NCBI GenBank assembly: GCA_046051225.1 | Contig: JBJOOR010000006.1 | Span: forward strand, 128,322-192,321 | Reading direction: 5' to 3' | DNA length: 64,000 nt | DNA from: CAIODY01 sp046051225 | GTDB lineage: Bacteria; Bacteroidota; Bacteroidia; Chitinophagales; CAIODY01 | In this document: positions 47,525 to 56,600 of the stretch, one piece after another | Layout: every line of letters starts with the position of its first letter | How positions within the stretch are numbered: position 1 is the stretch's first letter | Position numbers and translations under genes: made by a program | The notes under the pieces: generated by a model | The model's input: only the letters and a program-made list of their open reading frames with translations | Database searches by the model: none | Told to the model about the DNA's origin: nothing

Positions 47525-48325
47525 TTAATGTGCAACGGTTAATTTTTGTTCGGAAATAATTCCATTAGCATTTACTTTTAGTAAATAAATACCGTTGGGC
47601 AAATTGGCTGTGCTAAAGGTTTTAGAGATATTGCCTGTTGCATTTTTTTCGTCTAAAACGGTGGCAACCTGTTTGCCAGCTACATCAAATAAATTAGCAG
47701 CAACAAAAGAAGTTGTAGTTAAATTGATGCTGATAGTTGTACTGCTGTTTGATGGATTTGGATACACATTGAATTTTGAAATAGGATTAACTACATCTGC
47801 AAAACCAGTAGTGCCGCCTAATCTATTCAAAATAGAATCACGAATAATTGTAGTATCGCTTGTTGAAAATGCAGCAGAGTTGTACATAATGCGATGGTCT
47901 TTGCCAGCTAATACAATAACCTTTGGCATACCTGTACCATAATATGCAGTGATTAAAGCACCGCTATCCATAGGTGCATACATCATCACATTGTTGCTCA
48001 TTACCCACGTTTGAGAACCTGAACATGACAATAAATCATCTGTTGGATAAGCATACGCTTTAATACTATGAGGATGATTTGCTAAAATGTGGTTTGCCAT
48101 TGCTTGCATAGTTTGTGCAGGTGGTGGACACATGCTGCAACTGTGGTGCAAATGAAGAATAACTATTTTGCCCGAATCTAAATCGGCAAAGCAGTTACGC
48201 ATAGTGCCGTTGCAATCCATTTTGTGAAAATTAAAAGTGGTAGGCTGCCCTACCATTTGTGCCATTATTTTGTTTGAGAAAATTGTAATTGCTGCGAAAG
48301 CAAAAAGTAAAAATGTCTTTTTCAT
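47525..48325 (-). CDS. thioredoxin-like T9SS type A protein with CxxC
   Basis: From the ATG giving MKKTFLLFAFAAITIFSNKIMAQ the protein has 266 residues and a signal peptide. The middle is a thioredoxin-like domain: DSGKIVILHLHHSCSMCPPPAQTM contains CSMC in the redox position, and YGTGMPKVIVLAGKDHRI supplies the cis-Pro region. The end is a T9SS type A domain (VYPNPSNSSTTISIN...EQKLTVAH). HHSCSMCPPP with two preceding His is also plausible as a copper site of the SCO type. The role in the block (thiol redox or copper delivery) is an inference. Confidence 0.8.
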   Translation of the reverse strand: MKKTFLLFAFAAITIFSNKIMAQMVGQPTTFNFHKMDCNGTMRNCFADLDSGKIVILHLHHSCSMCPPPAQTMQAMANHILANHPHSIKAYAYPTDDLLSCSGSQTWVMSNNVMMYAPMDSGALITAYYGTGMPKVIVLAGKDHRIMYNSAAFSTSDTTIIRDSILNRLGGTTGFADVVNPISKFNVYPNPSNSSTTISINLTTTSFVAANLFDVAGKQVATVLDEKNATGNISKTFSTANLPNGIYLLKVNANGIISEQKLTVAH

Positions 48326-48441
48326 TTTGAAAATTGTTTTTGTTTTTTGAAATAAAATTAATTGTAGTGTTTTTGTACTGAACACAAAACAGCAAAAGCC
48401 ATTGCATGAAATGCAATAGCGGAATTAGCAAAAAGTAAATT

Positions 48442-48834
48442 CTAAATTAAAAACGACCTGTGCAGGATGTAGATGGGTGGCGAATGCCCGTGTGGCGATT
48501 CGGAAACAAAAGTTGGAAGCGGAAAATTATTTGTGGTAAATGCTGTTGCAATTTGGTAAGGTAAAAATGCAACAAGTTTATTGGAATGGAATTTTAATGT
48601 GAATGATTTGTTGGTGTTTTTGTCATTCTTATTAGTTTTTAAAATAACCAACTTATCATGGCAACATTTGGTAGAATGATTTTCTTTTTCGTGGTCGCAT
48701 TTGCAATGTTTATTGATATTTAACCCAAAAAGTTGAAAAGAATTTTTGCCACCGCAATGATGCACTGTAAGACTGAAACCTACTGTTGTAGATAGGTACA
48801 GGAACAAAGTGAGTAAGAGTGTAATTTTTTTCAT
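48442..48834 (-). CDS. HYC_CC_PP-family small exported protein
   Basis: The start giving MKKITLLLTLFLYLSTTVGFS is preferred over an ATG 27 bases upstream. The 130-residue protein has the three marks of the Bacteroidota HYC_CC_PP family: VHHCGGK near the mature N-terminus, HSTKCCHDK in the middle and HSPPIYILHRSFLI at the end. It is rich in His and Cys (CKCDHEKENH). The family is found beside heavy-metal genes; its function is not known. It is the first gene of the minus-strand block and so lies closest to the promoter. Confidence 0.78.
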   Translation of the reverse strand: MKKITLLLTLFLYLSTTVGFSLTVHHCGGKNSFQLFGLNINKHCKCDHEKENHSTKCCHDKLVILKTNKNDKNTNKSFTLKFHSNKLVAFLPYQIATAFTTNNFPLPTFVSESPHGHSPPIYILHRSFLI

Positions 48835-48910
48835 GGCAATGATGATTGCAATAATACGCAATATTTTTGATTAGCAAACAATTTGCAACAAAGCAAAAAA
48901 ATGTGGCAAA
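48835..48910 (-). promoter_or_regulatory. leader of the metal-type block with repeated GCAA words
   Basis: GCAA occurs seven times on the plus strand (48836, 48848, 48858, 48874, 48885, 48893, 48906), including the palindrome GCAAA-CAA-TTTGC at 48874-48886. A -7-like TATTATTG on the minus strand lies in the same stretch. It may be the operator region of the block; the regulator is unknown. Confidence 0.35.
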
Positions 48911-49318
48911 TCATTAGAAGGTTAGAGCTTGTTGATTTTCTATTTCGAAACTTTAGAACGTAACAACTAATACTCCTGCAAGCAATTTTGCAGCTTGTCT
49001 TTTGTGGGTTACAAACTTGTGCTTGTTAAGGGAGCAAACTTTCAAATTGCCCATTAAGCCGCTGTGATAGTAGCTTTTATTTATTGGTTATAAACTAAAA
49101 TGCTTCGCCACAGTTTAGCATACTATTTAAAATTATTAATTACTCAAGCTGAATGCAATACAAACACCTTAAAGATGAAATATTTATTTAAGAATAAACA
49201 TCTTCGGCTACTCTGTACCTAGGCACTTTTAGCTTACATCAATGAATATAACTAACTAGCAACTTGTGTTATTTGTAATAGGCTAATTAAAACAAAAAGA
49301 AAAAATATTTTTAGATAC
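48911..49318. other. non-coding stretch between the metal block and tRNA-Gln
   Basis: I see no gene here. At 49088-49105 it holds TTATAAACTAAAATGCTT, identical to 18 bases at 2691-2708 beside the 41-bp array and close to the array's own AAACTAAAATGCTTC. Confidence 0.5.
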
Positions 49319-49350
49319 TTGCTAAAAAATAAAAAAAGTTTTTACTTTTG
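49319..49350 (+). promoter_or_regulatory. promoter of tRNA-Gln
   Basis: A TTG at 49319-49321 and an exact -7 element TACTTTTG at 49343-49350 are 21 bases apart, the right spacing for the Bacteroidota housekeeping promoter. The tRNA starts 17 bases later. Confidence 0.75.
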
Positions 49351-49367
49351 CAGCCGCAATAAAATGC

Positions 49368-49440
49368 TGTCCGATGGTGTAACTGGCAACACGTCTGATT
49401 TTGATTCAGAAGAGTCTAGGTTCGAGCCCTAGTCGGACAA
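49368..49440 (+). tRNA. tRNA-Gln (anticodon TTG)
   Basis: The 73-base cloverleaf is complete. The acceptor stem TGTCCGA/TCGGACA is perfect and the D stem is GTGT/ACAC. The anticodon stem is TCTGA/TCAGA with loop TTTTGAT (anticodon TTG reading CAA/CAG). The T stem is CTAGG/CCTAG with loop TTCGAGC. The discriminator is A and CCA is not encoded. Confidence 0.97.
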
Positions 49441-49454
49441 CAAAAAACAGCAGT

Positions 49455-49489
49455 AAAGCCTTTTAAAATTTATTTTGAAAGGCTTTTTT
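49455..49489 (+). terminator. terminator after tRNA-Gln
   Basis: AAAGCCTTTTAAAAT pairs with ATTTTGAAAGGCTTT (one T-G pair), followed by T residues. It lies between the tRNA and the cyclophilin gene. Confidence 0.85.
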
Positions 49490-49512
49490 AATTAAACTTA
49501 AAAAAAAATATA

Positions 49513-49944
49513 ATGAACGCTATCATCCACACAGCTAAAGGCAACATGAAAATTGAGTTTTTTGAAAAAGATGCACCCGGTACGGTTGCTAATTTTGTGA
49601 AACTAATTAAACAAGGTTTTTATGATGGCTTAACTTTTCATCGTGTAATTGAAGATTTTGTAATTCAAGGCGGATGCCCCGAAGGTAGGGGTAGTGGTGG
49701 TCCAGGTTATTCAATACCATGCGAATTAAAAGGTGCTAATCAATATCATGATACAGGGGTTTTAAGCATGGCTCATCGTGGTAAAGATACTGGTGGTTCA
49801 CAATTTTTTATATGCCATAGTCGTAATAACACAGCCCATTTAGATAGAGTACATACTTGCTTTGGTAAAGTAATTGAAGGCGTAGAGGTAATTGAATTGA
49901 TTACCCAAGGCGATAAAATGATAAAAGTAGAAATAGTTGATTAA
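49513..49944 (+). CDS. peptidyl-prolyl cis-trans isomerase, cyclophilin type
   Basis: The 143-residue protein is a minimal cytoplasmic cyclophilin without a signal peptide. It contains FHRVIEDFVIQGGCPEGRGSGGPGYSIPCE, with the catalytic Arg in FHRV. LSMAHRGKDTGGSQFFICHSRN and LDRVHTCFGKVIEGVEV follow. It catalyses Xaa-Pro isomerisation and helps protein folding. The length agrees with PpiB-type proteins. It has its own start shortly after the tRNA terminator. Confidence 0.94.
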   Translation: MNAIIHTAKGNMKIEFFEKDAPGTVANFVKLIKQGFYDGLTFHRVIEDFVIQGGCPEGRGSGGPGYSIPCELKGANQYHDTGVLSMAHRGKDTGGSQFFICHSRNNTAHLDRVHTCFGKVIEGVEVIELITQGDKMIKVEIVD

Positions 49945-50108
49945 ACAACAACTTGCCTATTAATTTCCCTATGTATTTGCTTCATTAGTTGTAGCTTATT
50001 TCTTTCCTTATTCAACAAAAAATTATTGCCTTATGGCATTTAATGCATTCGTGTTTACTAAATTAAGTTGTTAGTAGATAAGATGCATCAATATTATTTT
50101 CAAACAAC

Positions 50109-50116
50109 TATATTTG
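50109..50116 (+). promoter_or_regulatory. -7 promoter element of the paaN-like gene
   Basis: TATATTTG matches TAnnTTTG, 26 bases before the ATG at 50143. It argues against the ATG/TTG codons further upstream. Confidence 0.5.
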
Positions 50117-50142
50117 CGACTCAATTTAAAAAACATTTATTT

Positions 50143-51783
50143 ATGAAACATATTTCAATTATTGAAAATGCAATAAAAGCTAATTTTGAAAGAACCTTTT
50201 ATGCTCAATATCCCGAACATCCAAAAGCTTATGCTGAAGATGGCATGCAAAAGGGTGCAGATTTTTTTAAGAATAGTTTGAATAAAAATTACACAGAATT
50301 ATTACAAACTAATGAATCAGCTTGGGGTGGCGAAGAATCATCGCCCTATACACAAGAAAATTTGGGCATTAAGTATCCATTATTTTCGGTAGATAGTTTG
50401 GTTGAAAATGCAACATCAGCACAAAAAAGTTGGATGAAAAAATCGGTTACCGAACGTGCTGATATTTTAATTGATGCATTAGAAAATATTAAAACCAGAT
50501 TTTTTGATATTGCATTTGCTACCATGCATACCACTGGGCAATCATACATGATGTCGTTTCAAGCAAGTGGGCCACATGCCAATGATAGAGCTTTAGAATC
50601 TATTGCACAAGGCGTAAAATCAATAGCCGAATACCCAGCCAATGTGGTTTGGGAAAAGCCTATGGGTAAATTTAATATCACATTACAAAAAAGTTTTAAA
50701 GCCATTCCAAAAGGTGTAGGTTTGGTAATTGGCTGTTCTACATTTCCTGTTTGGAACACATTGCCAGGTTTATTTGCCGATTTAATTACTGGCAATTCGG
50801 TAATTGTAAAACCACATCCAAAAGCTGTATTGGCTATTGCTATTGCAGTGGCTGAAATACAGAAAGCATGTAAAGCGGCTGGTGTTGATGTAAACACAGT
50901 TCAGTTAGCTTGCGATGTATCAGAAAATTTAATTACCAAACAATTAGCCGAACATCCATCGGTTAATTTAATTGATTATACAGGCGGTTCGGCATTTGGC
51001 GATTATGTTGAATCTATCAAAAACAAAACAGTATTTACTGAAAAAGCAGGTGTAAATAGTGTAATTATTGATTCGGCTAAAAACATAGATGATGTATTTT
51101 CGAATTTAGCATTTTCGGTTTCCTTATATTCGGGGCAAATGTGTACAGCGCCACAAAACTTTTTTATTCCTGAAAAAATAAAAAATGGTGATGTTGAAAT
51201 TACATTTGAAGAAGCCGTTGAAAAATTTAAAACTGCCTTACATGCTTTGGTTACCAACCCCAAAATGGGTGCTGGTACTTTAGGTGCTATACAAAATGAA
51301 GTTACGTTAAATCGTGTGTTGAATATTTCGAAAGTAGGTGGTAAAGTTGAAATGGCTTCGATAAGAGTAGCCAATGAAGAATTTACAAATGCTCGTACTT
51401 GTTCACCATCAATAATTGTATGTGATGCAGCTGATAAAAATGTGTACGAACAAGAATTATTTGGGCCAATAGTAATTTTTATTAAAACCAAATCAACCCA
51501 ACAATCAGTTGAATTGGCTAAAGCCATGTGTAAAAATCATGGTGCAATTACTTGTGCGGCTTATACCACCGATAATGCAACGGCTCAATTAATAGAAGAT
51601 GAAATGAATAGTGTATTTGCGCCTGTAAGCTTTAATTTAACAGGCTTTATTTGGGTAAACCAACATGCATCTTTTAGCGATTTTCATGTTACAGGTGGCA
51701 ACCCTGCTGGTAATGCATCATTTACTAATGCCGATTTTATTAATCGCAGATTTGTTTGGGTAGGCAATAGAAGAATGATTTAA
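50143..51783 (+). CDS. paaN: PaaN-like aldehyde dehydrogenase family protein
   Basis: The 546-residue protein (start MKHISIIENAIKANFERTF, just after the -7 element) is of the PaaN type. It has the long N-terminus of that family, then ALDH motifs: SFKAIPKGVGLVIGCSTFPVWNTLPG, FTEKAGVNSVIID (general base Glu) and SLYSGQMCTAPQNFF (catalytic Cys near residue 333). PaaN-like proteins oxidise the ring-opened semialdehyde in phenylacetate degradation, though PaaZ does this in other bacteria. No paa ring-oxygenase genes lie in this window, so the aldehyde substrate is uncertain. It ends at a bidirectional terminator facing gdhA. Confidence 0.82.
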   Translation: MKHISIIENAIKANFERTFYAQYPEHPKAYAEDGMQKGADFFKNSLNKNYTELLQTNESAWGGEESSPYTQENLGIKYPLFSVDSLVENATSAQKSWMKKSVTERADILIDALENIKTRFFDIAFATMHTTGQSYMMSFQASGPHANDRALESIAQGVKSIAEYPANVVWEKPMGKFNITLQKSFKAIPKGVGLVIGCSTFPVWNTLPGLFADLITGNSVIVKPHPKAVLAIAIAVAEIQKACKAAGVDVNTVQLACDVSENLITKQLAEHPSVNLIDYTGGSAFGDYVESIKNKTVFTEKAGVNSVIIDSAKNIDDVFSNLAFSVSLYSGQMCTAPQNFFIPEKIKNGDVEITFEEAVEKFKTALHALVTNPKMGAGTLGAIQNEVTLNRVLNISKVGGKVEMASIRVANEEFTNARTCSPSIIVCDAADKNVYEQELFGPIVIFIKTKSTQQSVELAKAMCKNHGAITCAAYTTDNATAQLIEDEMNSVFAPVSFNLTGFIWVNQHASFSDFHVTGGNPAGNASFTNADFINRRFVWVGNRRMI

Positions 51784-51828
51784 ACTATAAAAAAAAGAGA
51801 TAATAGATATCAAGATAATTGTAAAAAC

Positions 51829-51866
51829 AAAAAAGCGAAACCGATTCATTCAGTTTCGCTTTTTTA
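51829..51866. terminator. bidirectional terminator between paaN-like and gdh genes
   Basis: AAAAAAGCGAAAC and GTTTCGCTTTTTT form a strong stem around an 11-base loop, with A and T flanks for both directions. Confidence 0.92.
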
Positions 51867-51889
51867 TAAAAAGTATTTTCAATAAACGA

Positions 51890-53326
51890 TTATGGAAAAA
51901 TACCTAATTGTAAATAGCTATCGCCAATTTTATTGATGGCATTTACAAATGCAGCAGTTCTTAAATCATCTATTTTTTTATTGGCTTTATATATTTCACG
52001 AATCTCGTGGTAAGAGCCAATCATAGTATCTTCTAAACCGCTATATACTAAATCAATTTCATCAGGACCATGTGCCAAAATACTTCTTTCAGATGAACTA
52101 ACTTTTTTACCTGTTAATCCTTCAACAGCCGAAATCATATTCGCATTCGAATTTTCTTGAAAACGTTTTTCCATACGTCCATAACGAACGTGGCTTAAGT
52201 TTTTCAACCATTCAAAATAAGATACTGTAACACCACCTGCATTCAAATACATATCGGGCATTACAACTATTCCTTTTTTTATTAAGATAGCATCAGCATC
52301 AGGCGTTAATGGACCATTAGCCGCTTCGCCAACTATTTTAGCTTTTATTTTTGGAGCATTAGCAGCATCAATTACATTTTCTAAAGCAGCAGGTATTAAA
52401 ATATCACAATCAGCTTCTAATACATCACTTGCTTTTTTAGAAGTTTTGCTAGCGCCTTTATAATTTAAAATAGAACCAGTTTCTTGTTTGCATTTAAATA
52501 CTGCATCTACATCTAATCCTTTTGGATTGTAAACAGTTCCTTCCATTTCACTTAATGCAACGATAATAGCACCATGTTTTTGGAAGAAGTAAGCAGCATG
52601 ATAACCTACATTTCCTAAACCTTGTACGGCTACACGTTTGCCTTCGACACCAACTGATAAGCCTAATTTCTTCATTTCATCGGCTTGGTTACACATTTCG
52701 CGAATGCCATAAAATACACCTAAACCTGTAGCTTCTTTTCTACCACGAACACCACCTTGTGCAATTGGTTTACCAGTAATACAACCAGCAGCATCAATTT
52801 CGCCTGGCTTCATAGATGTATAGGTATCTAATATCCAACCCATTTCACGTTCGCCACTGCCATAATCAGGTGCAGGTACATCAATGCCAGGTCCAATAAA
52901 ATTTTTCTTAATTAATTCAGCCGCATAACGACGTGTAATACGTTCTAACTCATCAACGGTATAATCTTTTGGATTAATTTTAATACCACCCTTACCACCA
53001 CCAAATGGCACATTTACAGTAGCGCATTTGTAAGTCATTAACGATGCTAAAGCCATTACTTCATCTTGGTTTACACCCATGCTATAACGGATGCCACCTT
53101 TACAAGGTAATTTGTGATGACTGTGTTGCACACGATAAGCTTCAATAACTTTTACTTCGCCTTTTATTTTTACAGGAAAGCGCATTTGGTAAACGCTATT
53201 ACAAGCTTTGATTTGTTCTAACAAACCTGGTTCGTATGAAGTGAATTTTGCAGCTTTATCAAATGAACGTTCAACGCTTTGAAAAAAACTGTACTCGGCA
53301 TGAGTATTTGATTGTTTCTTTGCCAT
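51890..53326 (-). CDS. Glu/Leu/Phe/Val dehydrogenase (glutamate dehydrogenase type)
   Basis: The 478-residue enzyme interconverts glutamate and 2-oxoglutarate with NAD(P). NVPFGGGKGGIKINPKDYT near residue 105 holds the substrate lysines, and GPGIDVPAPDYGSGEREMGWILDTY the catalytic Asp. RVAVQGLGNVGYHAAYFF is the Rossmann loop. AANGPLTPDADAIL and YLNAGGVTVSYFEWLKNL complete the signature. It is longer than the 410-450 residue common type, mainly at the C-terminus. The closely related leucine and phenylalanine dehydrogenases are shorter, so a glutamate enzyme is likely. Confidence 0.9.
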   Translation of the reverse strand: MAKKQSNTHAEYSFFQSVERSFDKAAKFTSYEPGLLEQIKACNSVYQMRFPVKIKGEVKVIEAYRVQHSHHKLPCKGGIRYSMGVNQDEVMALASLMTYKCATVNVPFGGGKGGIKINPKDYTVDELERITRRYAAELIKKNFIGPGIDVPAPDYGSGEREMGWILDTYTSMKPGEIDAAGCITGKPIAQGGVRGRKEATGLGVFYGIREMCNQADEMKKLGLSVGVEGKRVAVQGLGNVGYHAAYFFQKHGAIIVALSEMEGTVYNPKGLDVDAVFKCKQETGSILNYKGASKTSKKASDVLEADCDILIPAALENVIDAANAPKIKAKIVGEAANGPLTPDADAILIKKGIVVMPDMYLNAGGVTVSYFEWLKNLSHVRYGRMEKRFQENSNANMISAVEGLTGKKVSSSERSILAHGPDEIDLVYSGLEDTMIGSYHEIREIYKANKKIDDLRTAAFVNAINKIGDSYLQLGIFP

Positions 53327-53340
53327 GATTTAAAAATGGA

Positions 53341-53571
53341 TTATTGTTTTTTTGATGAATCTAATGTTTTTTCTATTGATGTTATTTTTCTATCAATGGT
53401 AATTAAATAAATAATTAAACCTGTAAGGATAGTTAAAATTACCGCTACCACTACCCATATTTTCCCTTCGGAACGCATGGTATCAGCCATTTCAGTAGCC
53501 GATGCTGTGTTTGCCAAGGTTAGTAAACCTACTAAAAAGGCAATTGATTTTGTATAATTGGAAAGTTTCAA
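53341..53571 (-). CDS. CcmD-family small membrane protein (TTG start)
   Basis: Reading from a TTG at 53571 gives a 76-residue protein MKLSNYTKSIAFLVGLLTLANTASATEM, a signal peptide or first helix. A second helix with the CcmD-family pattern follows (GKIWVVVAVILTILTGLIIYLITIDRKI). An upstream start at 53655 would put a promoter (53597-53627) inside the gene and add non-coding-like sequence. CcmD proteins support cytochrome c maturation in other bacteria; no other ccm gene is near. It lies 14 bases upstream of the glutamate dehydrogenase gene and probably shares its transcript. Confidence 0.72.
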   Translation of the reverse strand: MKLSNYTKSIAFLVGLLTLANTASATEMADTMRSEGKIWVVVAVILTILTGLIIYLITIDRKITSIEKTLDSSKKQ

Positions 53572-53596
53572 ATTATGTTTTTGAAAATTGAGTGCG

Positions 53597-53627
53597 CAAA
53601 CGTAACGTAAAAAGATTAATTCTGCAA
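53597..53627 (-). promoter_or_regulatory. promoter of the ccmD-gdh transcript
   Basis: On the minus strand TTG at 53625-53627 and TACGTTTG at 53597-53604 are 20 bases apart, a full Bacteroidota -33/-7 match. The TTG start codon at 53571 lies 25 bases downstream. Confidence 0.75.
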
Positions 53628-53667
53628 TATTGATTTTAAGATAAAGTTTCAACATTAATATGTGCAG

Positions 53668-56600
53668 TTATTTAATTAGTATAACATCGCCTTTTAAAAA
53701 AATAGTTCTGCCAAAATAATTTTCAACTTGAAGTGTCCATACATAAGTATCAATAAGCATCAGTTGATTATGAAAAGAACCGTTCCAACTTTTTGTTTTA
53801 TCATTGGTACTAAACACGTTATTCCCCCATCTATCATATACATTAAATTGAATGGTTTTAATACAATCAATGTTTTCGTAAATAGGCATAAAAACATCAT
53901 CAACGCCATCATCATTTGGCGAAAATGCATTGGGCAATTGTACACTGCCGCATTCATCAAACGTAGTAATGGTAACACATGCAGTATCTGTACATCTCCA
54001 TTCATCTGTACCGATTACACAATATTTTTGAGTAAGTATTCCGTTCCAAATGGTTGAACTACAGCTATCGCAACTTAAATTGTTAGAGGGTTGCCAAGTA
54101 TAATATTTTGTTCCCGATGCACTTAATTTTACAAGTTGCCCTGTGCCCACTAAAGTATCGTGGCTTACATAAATGGATGGGTTTATGGCATTAAGTTGCA
54201 AAGCAAAATTATGTTTACAATTTTTGCTATCAGATACTTGCAAATAATATAACCCTTTGGCTATGTTATACAGCGTTGGTAAAGTTTCACCATTGCTCCA
54301 AAGATAGTAGTAGGGCGCTGTGCCATATTTTGCATTTACATTTATGTTGCCATCTTTATTAAAACAATGGCTTGCTATAAAGTTAGTATCAATACCAATT
54401 GGTAATGGATTTTGAAGATGAATAGTATCTATACTGATGCAATTATTAGCATCTTTTGATGTGATGATATATGTGCCCGAACATAATTTTTTATTGATGC
54501 TATCAGGCTTATATCCATTTCCCCAATTATAATGATAAGGAATTTTACCTCCTAAAGGAGTAATGACTGCTATGCCATTGCACGAATCGTTGCAAAAAGG
54601 ATTTGAAATTACTTGGGCTTGGGTAATAAAATTGGTTTGAATGGTAAATGAATCAACAAGTGTATCGTTTACACAAAATTTATTAGTAACCATAATGTTG
54701 TAATTACCACTGCAAATAGAATCTATATAATTTGTATTTATTCCATTGCTCCAAAGATAAGTGTATGGCTTCATACCGCCATTAACAGTAATTATAGCAT
54801 TGCCACTACATGGCGTTTTGCAAAGCGAAGCTTGATAGTTTAATGTATAACTAAGGCTATCTACTTTTTTTGTTTGAACCAATATAGTATCTTTTATACC
54901 GCAGCCATCTGTAACAATGCAATAATTTGAGCCTACACATAAATTATTTATAGTAGCATTTAATTGCGCATTATTCCATAAAAACGAATATGGTTTTAAT
55001 CCACCATTGGCATGCACAAATGCTTTGCCATTGCAAGTATTAATACATGAAATGGTTGAAGAATCTAAATAAAGCTGGGGCAATGAATAATTGGTAATGG
55101 CAGCAAATGCAGAATCTTTTTGAAGGCATACATCAGTAATATTGCAATAAATATTACCCGAACAAAGTGTGGTATTGTTATAGGTTGAAATACTATTATT
55201 CCAATTATATAAATATGGCAACCTGCCACCCTTGCATTTTACAATTGCTTTGCCTTTGCAACTATTACTACAAATAGGATTAGAAATGGAATCTAATAAT
55301 GCCTTTAAAGTATCGGTTGCTGTAATGCTTACATAAAAAGTATCAGCTACATTGCAAGCATCTTTAATAATGCAATTGTAATTGCCAAGGCATACATTCA
55401 TAATAGAATCTGTTAATCCACCATTACTCCATTTATAAGTATAGGGTGCTGTACCATTTGATACAAAAACGGTAGCGCCGCCATTGCAAATATTGTTACA
55501 TGATTTTTGCATTATAAATGAATCAATGGTAAGTGGTGTAATTTTATTTACTTTTAAACTAAATGTATCCGAACCACAACCAATACTAGTGGCAATGCAA
55601 TAATAATTTGAATCGGGGCAAAGATTAAAATGAGTTTGCGAAAACACAAAATCATTCCATCTAAAAAAATAGGGTGGTACACCACCTGTTAAATTTAAAG
55701 TAGCATAAGCATTGCATTGATTGCTACAATTATTGTTGGCAATAGTAAAATTGCCAGTTGCTTTGCCTACTAGTGGCACAAGTATCGAATCTGTAATGGA
55801 TGAACCGCAAGCATCGGTAACGGTGCATTTATAATAAGTATTAGCACAGGCATTAAAATAAGTTTGTCCGCTTGTACCATCATTCCATGTAAAAGTAAAA
55901 GGTGGTATTCCACCACTTACATTTACATAAGCAGTACCAAAACATGCATCTAAGCAAGACCCCGAAGCACCTAACGATATACTTAAATTATTAGCAACTC
56001 CAATTGTGGTAGCAATGCCATTTATAGTTCCGCAAGCATCAGTAACAATACAAAAATAATTGTTTGCTGTGCAAAGCCCAGTGGCTATTGCAGTAGTTTG
56101 TCCATTATTCCATAAATATGTGTAAGGTGGTACACCGCCTTGTGGCGAAAGTGGCGAAGAGTTTTGTACTGTGGCTGTACCCAAACAAAAAGAATTGCAA
56201 GTAGCTGTTGAAGTTATATTTAATACAATTGGTTTTGCCCTTGGAAATGTAAAAGTAATGGTATCGCTTTTATTACATTTATCGGTTACAATTACGGTGT
56301 AAACACTATCGGGACAAAGGTTCTTTCCTGTTTGTGTGGTTTGATGATTACTCCAATTAAATGTATATGGCGTAATGCCACCAGTTATATTCAAAGATGC
56401 TTTTCCGATGCAAGGATTTAAACAAGAATAAATATAGTTGATAGATATTATTGTAGGCGGCCCAGCTATTATTACATTAAACGTACTGCTTAAAGTAACA
56501 GAATCATTACAAGCATCTTTTATTTTTACAGATACTGTTTGCCCAGGGCATATACTATCTATTTGGTTTAATGTAGAACCTGTATTCCATAAATATGTAT

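Noticed and set aside
47595..47942. 115-residue plus-strand frame opposite the thioredoxin-like gene
   Set aside because: No start context and no recognisable domain; the opposite strand has a signal peptide, CxxC and sorting domain.
50559..51527. Minus-strand frames of 112 and 174 residues inside the paaN-like gene
   Set aside because: They lie opposite conserved ALDH motifs and show no family likeness.
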